Below, one piece after another: positions 63,039 through 64,000 of a stretch of DNA of 64,000 bases. Positions within the stretch are counted from its first letter, which is position 1. The number at the start of each line of letters is the position of its first letter. The notes beneath the pieces were generated by a model that was not told where the DNA came from, made no database searches, and saw only the letters and a program-made list of their open reading frames with translations. This stretch comes from Himantopus leucocephalus (taxonomy: Eukaryota; Chordata; Aves; Charadriiformes; Recurvirostridae). A program made the position numbers and the translations under genes. Where the stretch lies: contig RSEF01000021.1 in NCBI GenBank assembly GCA_003993805.1, forward strand, positions 1,168,835 through 1,232,834, in the 5' to 3' direction.

Positions 63039-63163
63039 CCTCTTCAGCATCACTGGACCCAAATCCAGTGCCTAAAGCCCCATCCATGCCTCGGGGCCAG
63101 CGGGACGGGCACAGCAGCAGCAGACGCAACGTCGCCGGACCGAGCTGGGTGATGCTGAAGAGG
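63039..63163. repeat. perfect 15-bp inverted repeat with a 95-bp loop
   Basis: CCTCTTCAGCATCAC (63039-63053) and its exact reverse complement GTGATGCTGAAGAGG (63149-63163) could form a hairpin stem in DNA or RNA. The loop is GC-rich and holds a short CAG run. No known RNA family was recognised. Confidence 0.85.
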
Positions 63164-64000
63164 AGGAGTGTGAGGTGATGCTCGCTTTGAGACCAGCTGG
63201 GCCGGCGGTTCAAGAGTCACCACCAAGGAGACAACAGGATTTCTGGCAGGAAAGCTTCCAGTTCTCACGTTCCACTGGGAGACTCACAATGGGCTTTTAC
63301 TGCTGCTTTATTTCCCTCAGAATCAATAGAAAACAATAATCCTACGGCCAAACATCAATCACATTGCGAAACTTGGCGAATCATCACATAGGATGCCTCA
63401 GGACCAGACCTTTTATTTAATTCCAGAAACGGCACCGGTAACGATTTAGCAGGCTCCCGTTTCACGGCGCTGGAGGTCTCCATCCCACGCCAAGCACGGC
63501 CACCGTTGGCCGAGCAGTTATGGTTTATTGGCGGAGCAAGCCCACCCAAAGCTTATTGCAGCCTGGTGGGTGCCAGACGGACACAAGCGCCCGGGTGCAC
63601 CGTCCGGCAAAGCCGCAGGGGCTGCGTGCCCGCGCCCGTCCCGACGCGTGCCCAGCCTGCCCACGGGACACAAAGCAGCTCCTGAAGCCCCTTTTACTAC
63701 CTGTTGTACTGGAAATACCCCCTGGGGCTGCACCACCCCCAGACCAAGAGCGCTTTACAAGGATGCGCTGTTAATGGGGAAGAATAACGGTGGGAAAAGC
63801 AGTTGTGCCACGAGTGGGAAATTAAACACTCCCGCGCCCAGCAAAGAGCAGCGGCAGCTCCAGCAAACTCCGGCGGGACCTTCTGGAGGCAGCACAGCCC
63901 GGGAAGGCGCTGTTTCTCCTGAGAGCCCACCAGCAGCCCCGGGCATTGGCACTGGAGGTGCAAGCTTGGGCCAGCCCAGCAAGCACTGGCGCTGCCGCTC
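63164..64000. other. unique intronic sequence
   Basis: Mixed composition, GC-richer at 63560-63680 and 63830-64000. No gene or repeat was recognised up to the end of the window. Confidence 0.3.

Larger units (their letters stand above)
39463..64000 (-). other. CAMTA1: CAMTA1 intron upstream of the CG-1 exon (partial, at least 24.5 kb)
   Basis: Inferred in the same way. The preceding exon, which should encode the start of the CG-1 domain (around Arg-His-Arg-Trp-Asn-Thr-Asn-Glu-Glu), was searched for by eye on the minus strand and not found, so it must lie beyond 64000. The stretch holds CR1 copies, microsatellites, CpG-rich patches and A/T-rich unique blocks. Confidence 0.83.

Overview
The window looks like a piece of a bird nuclear genome. 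The evidence is four clear CR1 retrotransposon 3' ends of the avian type (tails built from the octamer ATTCTATG), scattered CpG-rich patches as in GC-rich avian chromosomes, very little other repeat, and one vertebrate coding exon. There are no bacterial or viral genes and no CRISPR array. The species cannot be named from the sequence alone.

Only one piece of protein-coding gene can be supported. It is a 136-bp internal exon on the minus strand at 39327-39462, with proper splice sites on both sides, encoding 45 complete codons of the CG-1 DNA-binding domain of a calmodulin-binding transcription activator. The huge flanking introns (at least 24.5 kb upstream and 39.3 kb downstream, with neither neighbouring CG-1 exon visible in the window) point to CAMTA1 rather than the compact paralogue CAMTA2. 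The gene is therefore transcribed from high to low coordinates. The first coding exons lie beyond position 64000 and the rest of the gene lies below position 1. Everything else in the window is best read as CAMTA1 intron.

Layout. Positions 1-39326 are the intron after the exon. They hold a small CpG-rich patch (540-870), a near-perfect RFX X-box (1360-1373), a sense-oriented CR1 (3781-3968), a long CpG-rich stretch (7240-8130), an eroded CR1-like piece (9009-9245), a fossil reverse-transcriptase fragment (10048-10212), further CpG-rich patches, two G/C-rich minisatellites (12645-12685 and 13921-13980), A/T-rich single-copy blocks that resemble conserved non-coding elements (5830-7200, 16360-16620, 22990-23760, 24265-24930), an assembly gap inside a poly(A) run (24195-24249), a strong CpG island (27605-28130) and a reverse-oriented CR1 (33727-33912).

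Positions 39463-64000 are the intron before the exon. They hold a (TCC)n run, two CpG-rich patches (42340-42660 and 42850-43600), a 112-bp CCAT/CCCT microsatellite (45079-45190), A/T-rich candidate regulatory blocks (47860-48260, 50460-50960, 53380-54780), two CR1 copies in opposite orientation (51985-52167 and 55594-56005), an exact 37-bp direct repeat 431 bp apart (59225 and 59656), and a 15-bp perfect inverted repeat (63039/63149).

How it fits together: the exon supplies the middle of the CG-1 fold. The surrounding sequence has no other supported gene, but it carries several candidate regulatory islands and motifs of the kind expected in the giant introns of a brain-expressed transcription factor. 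All statements about conservation are inference, because no alignment could be run.
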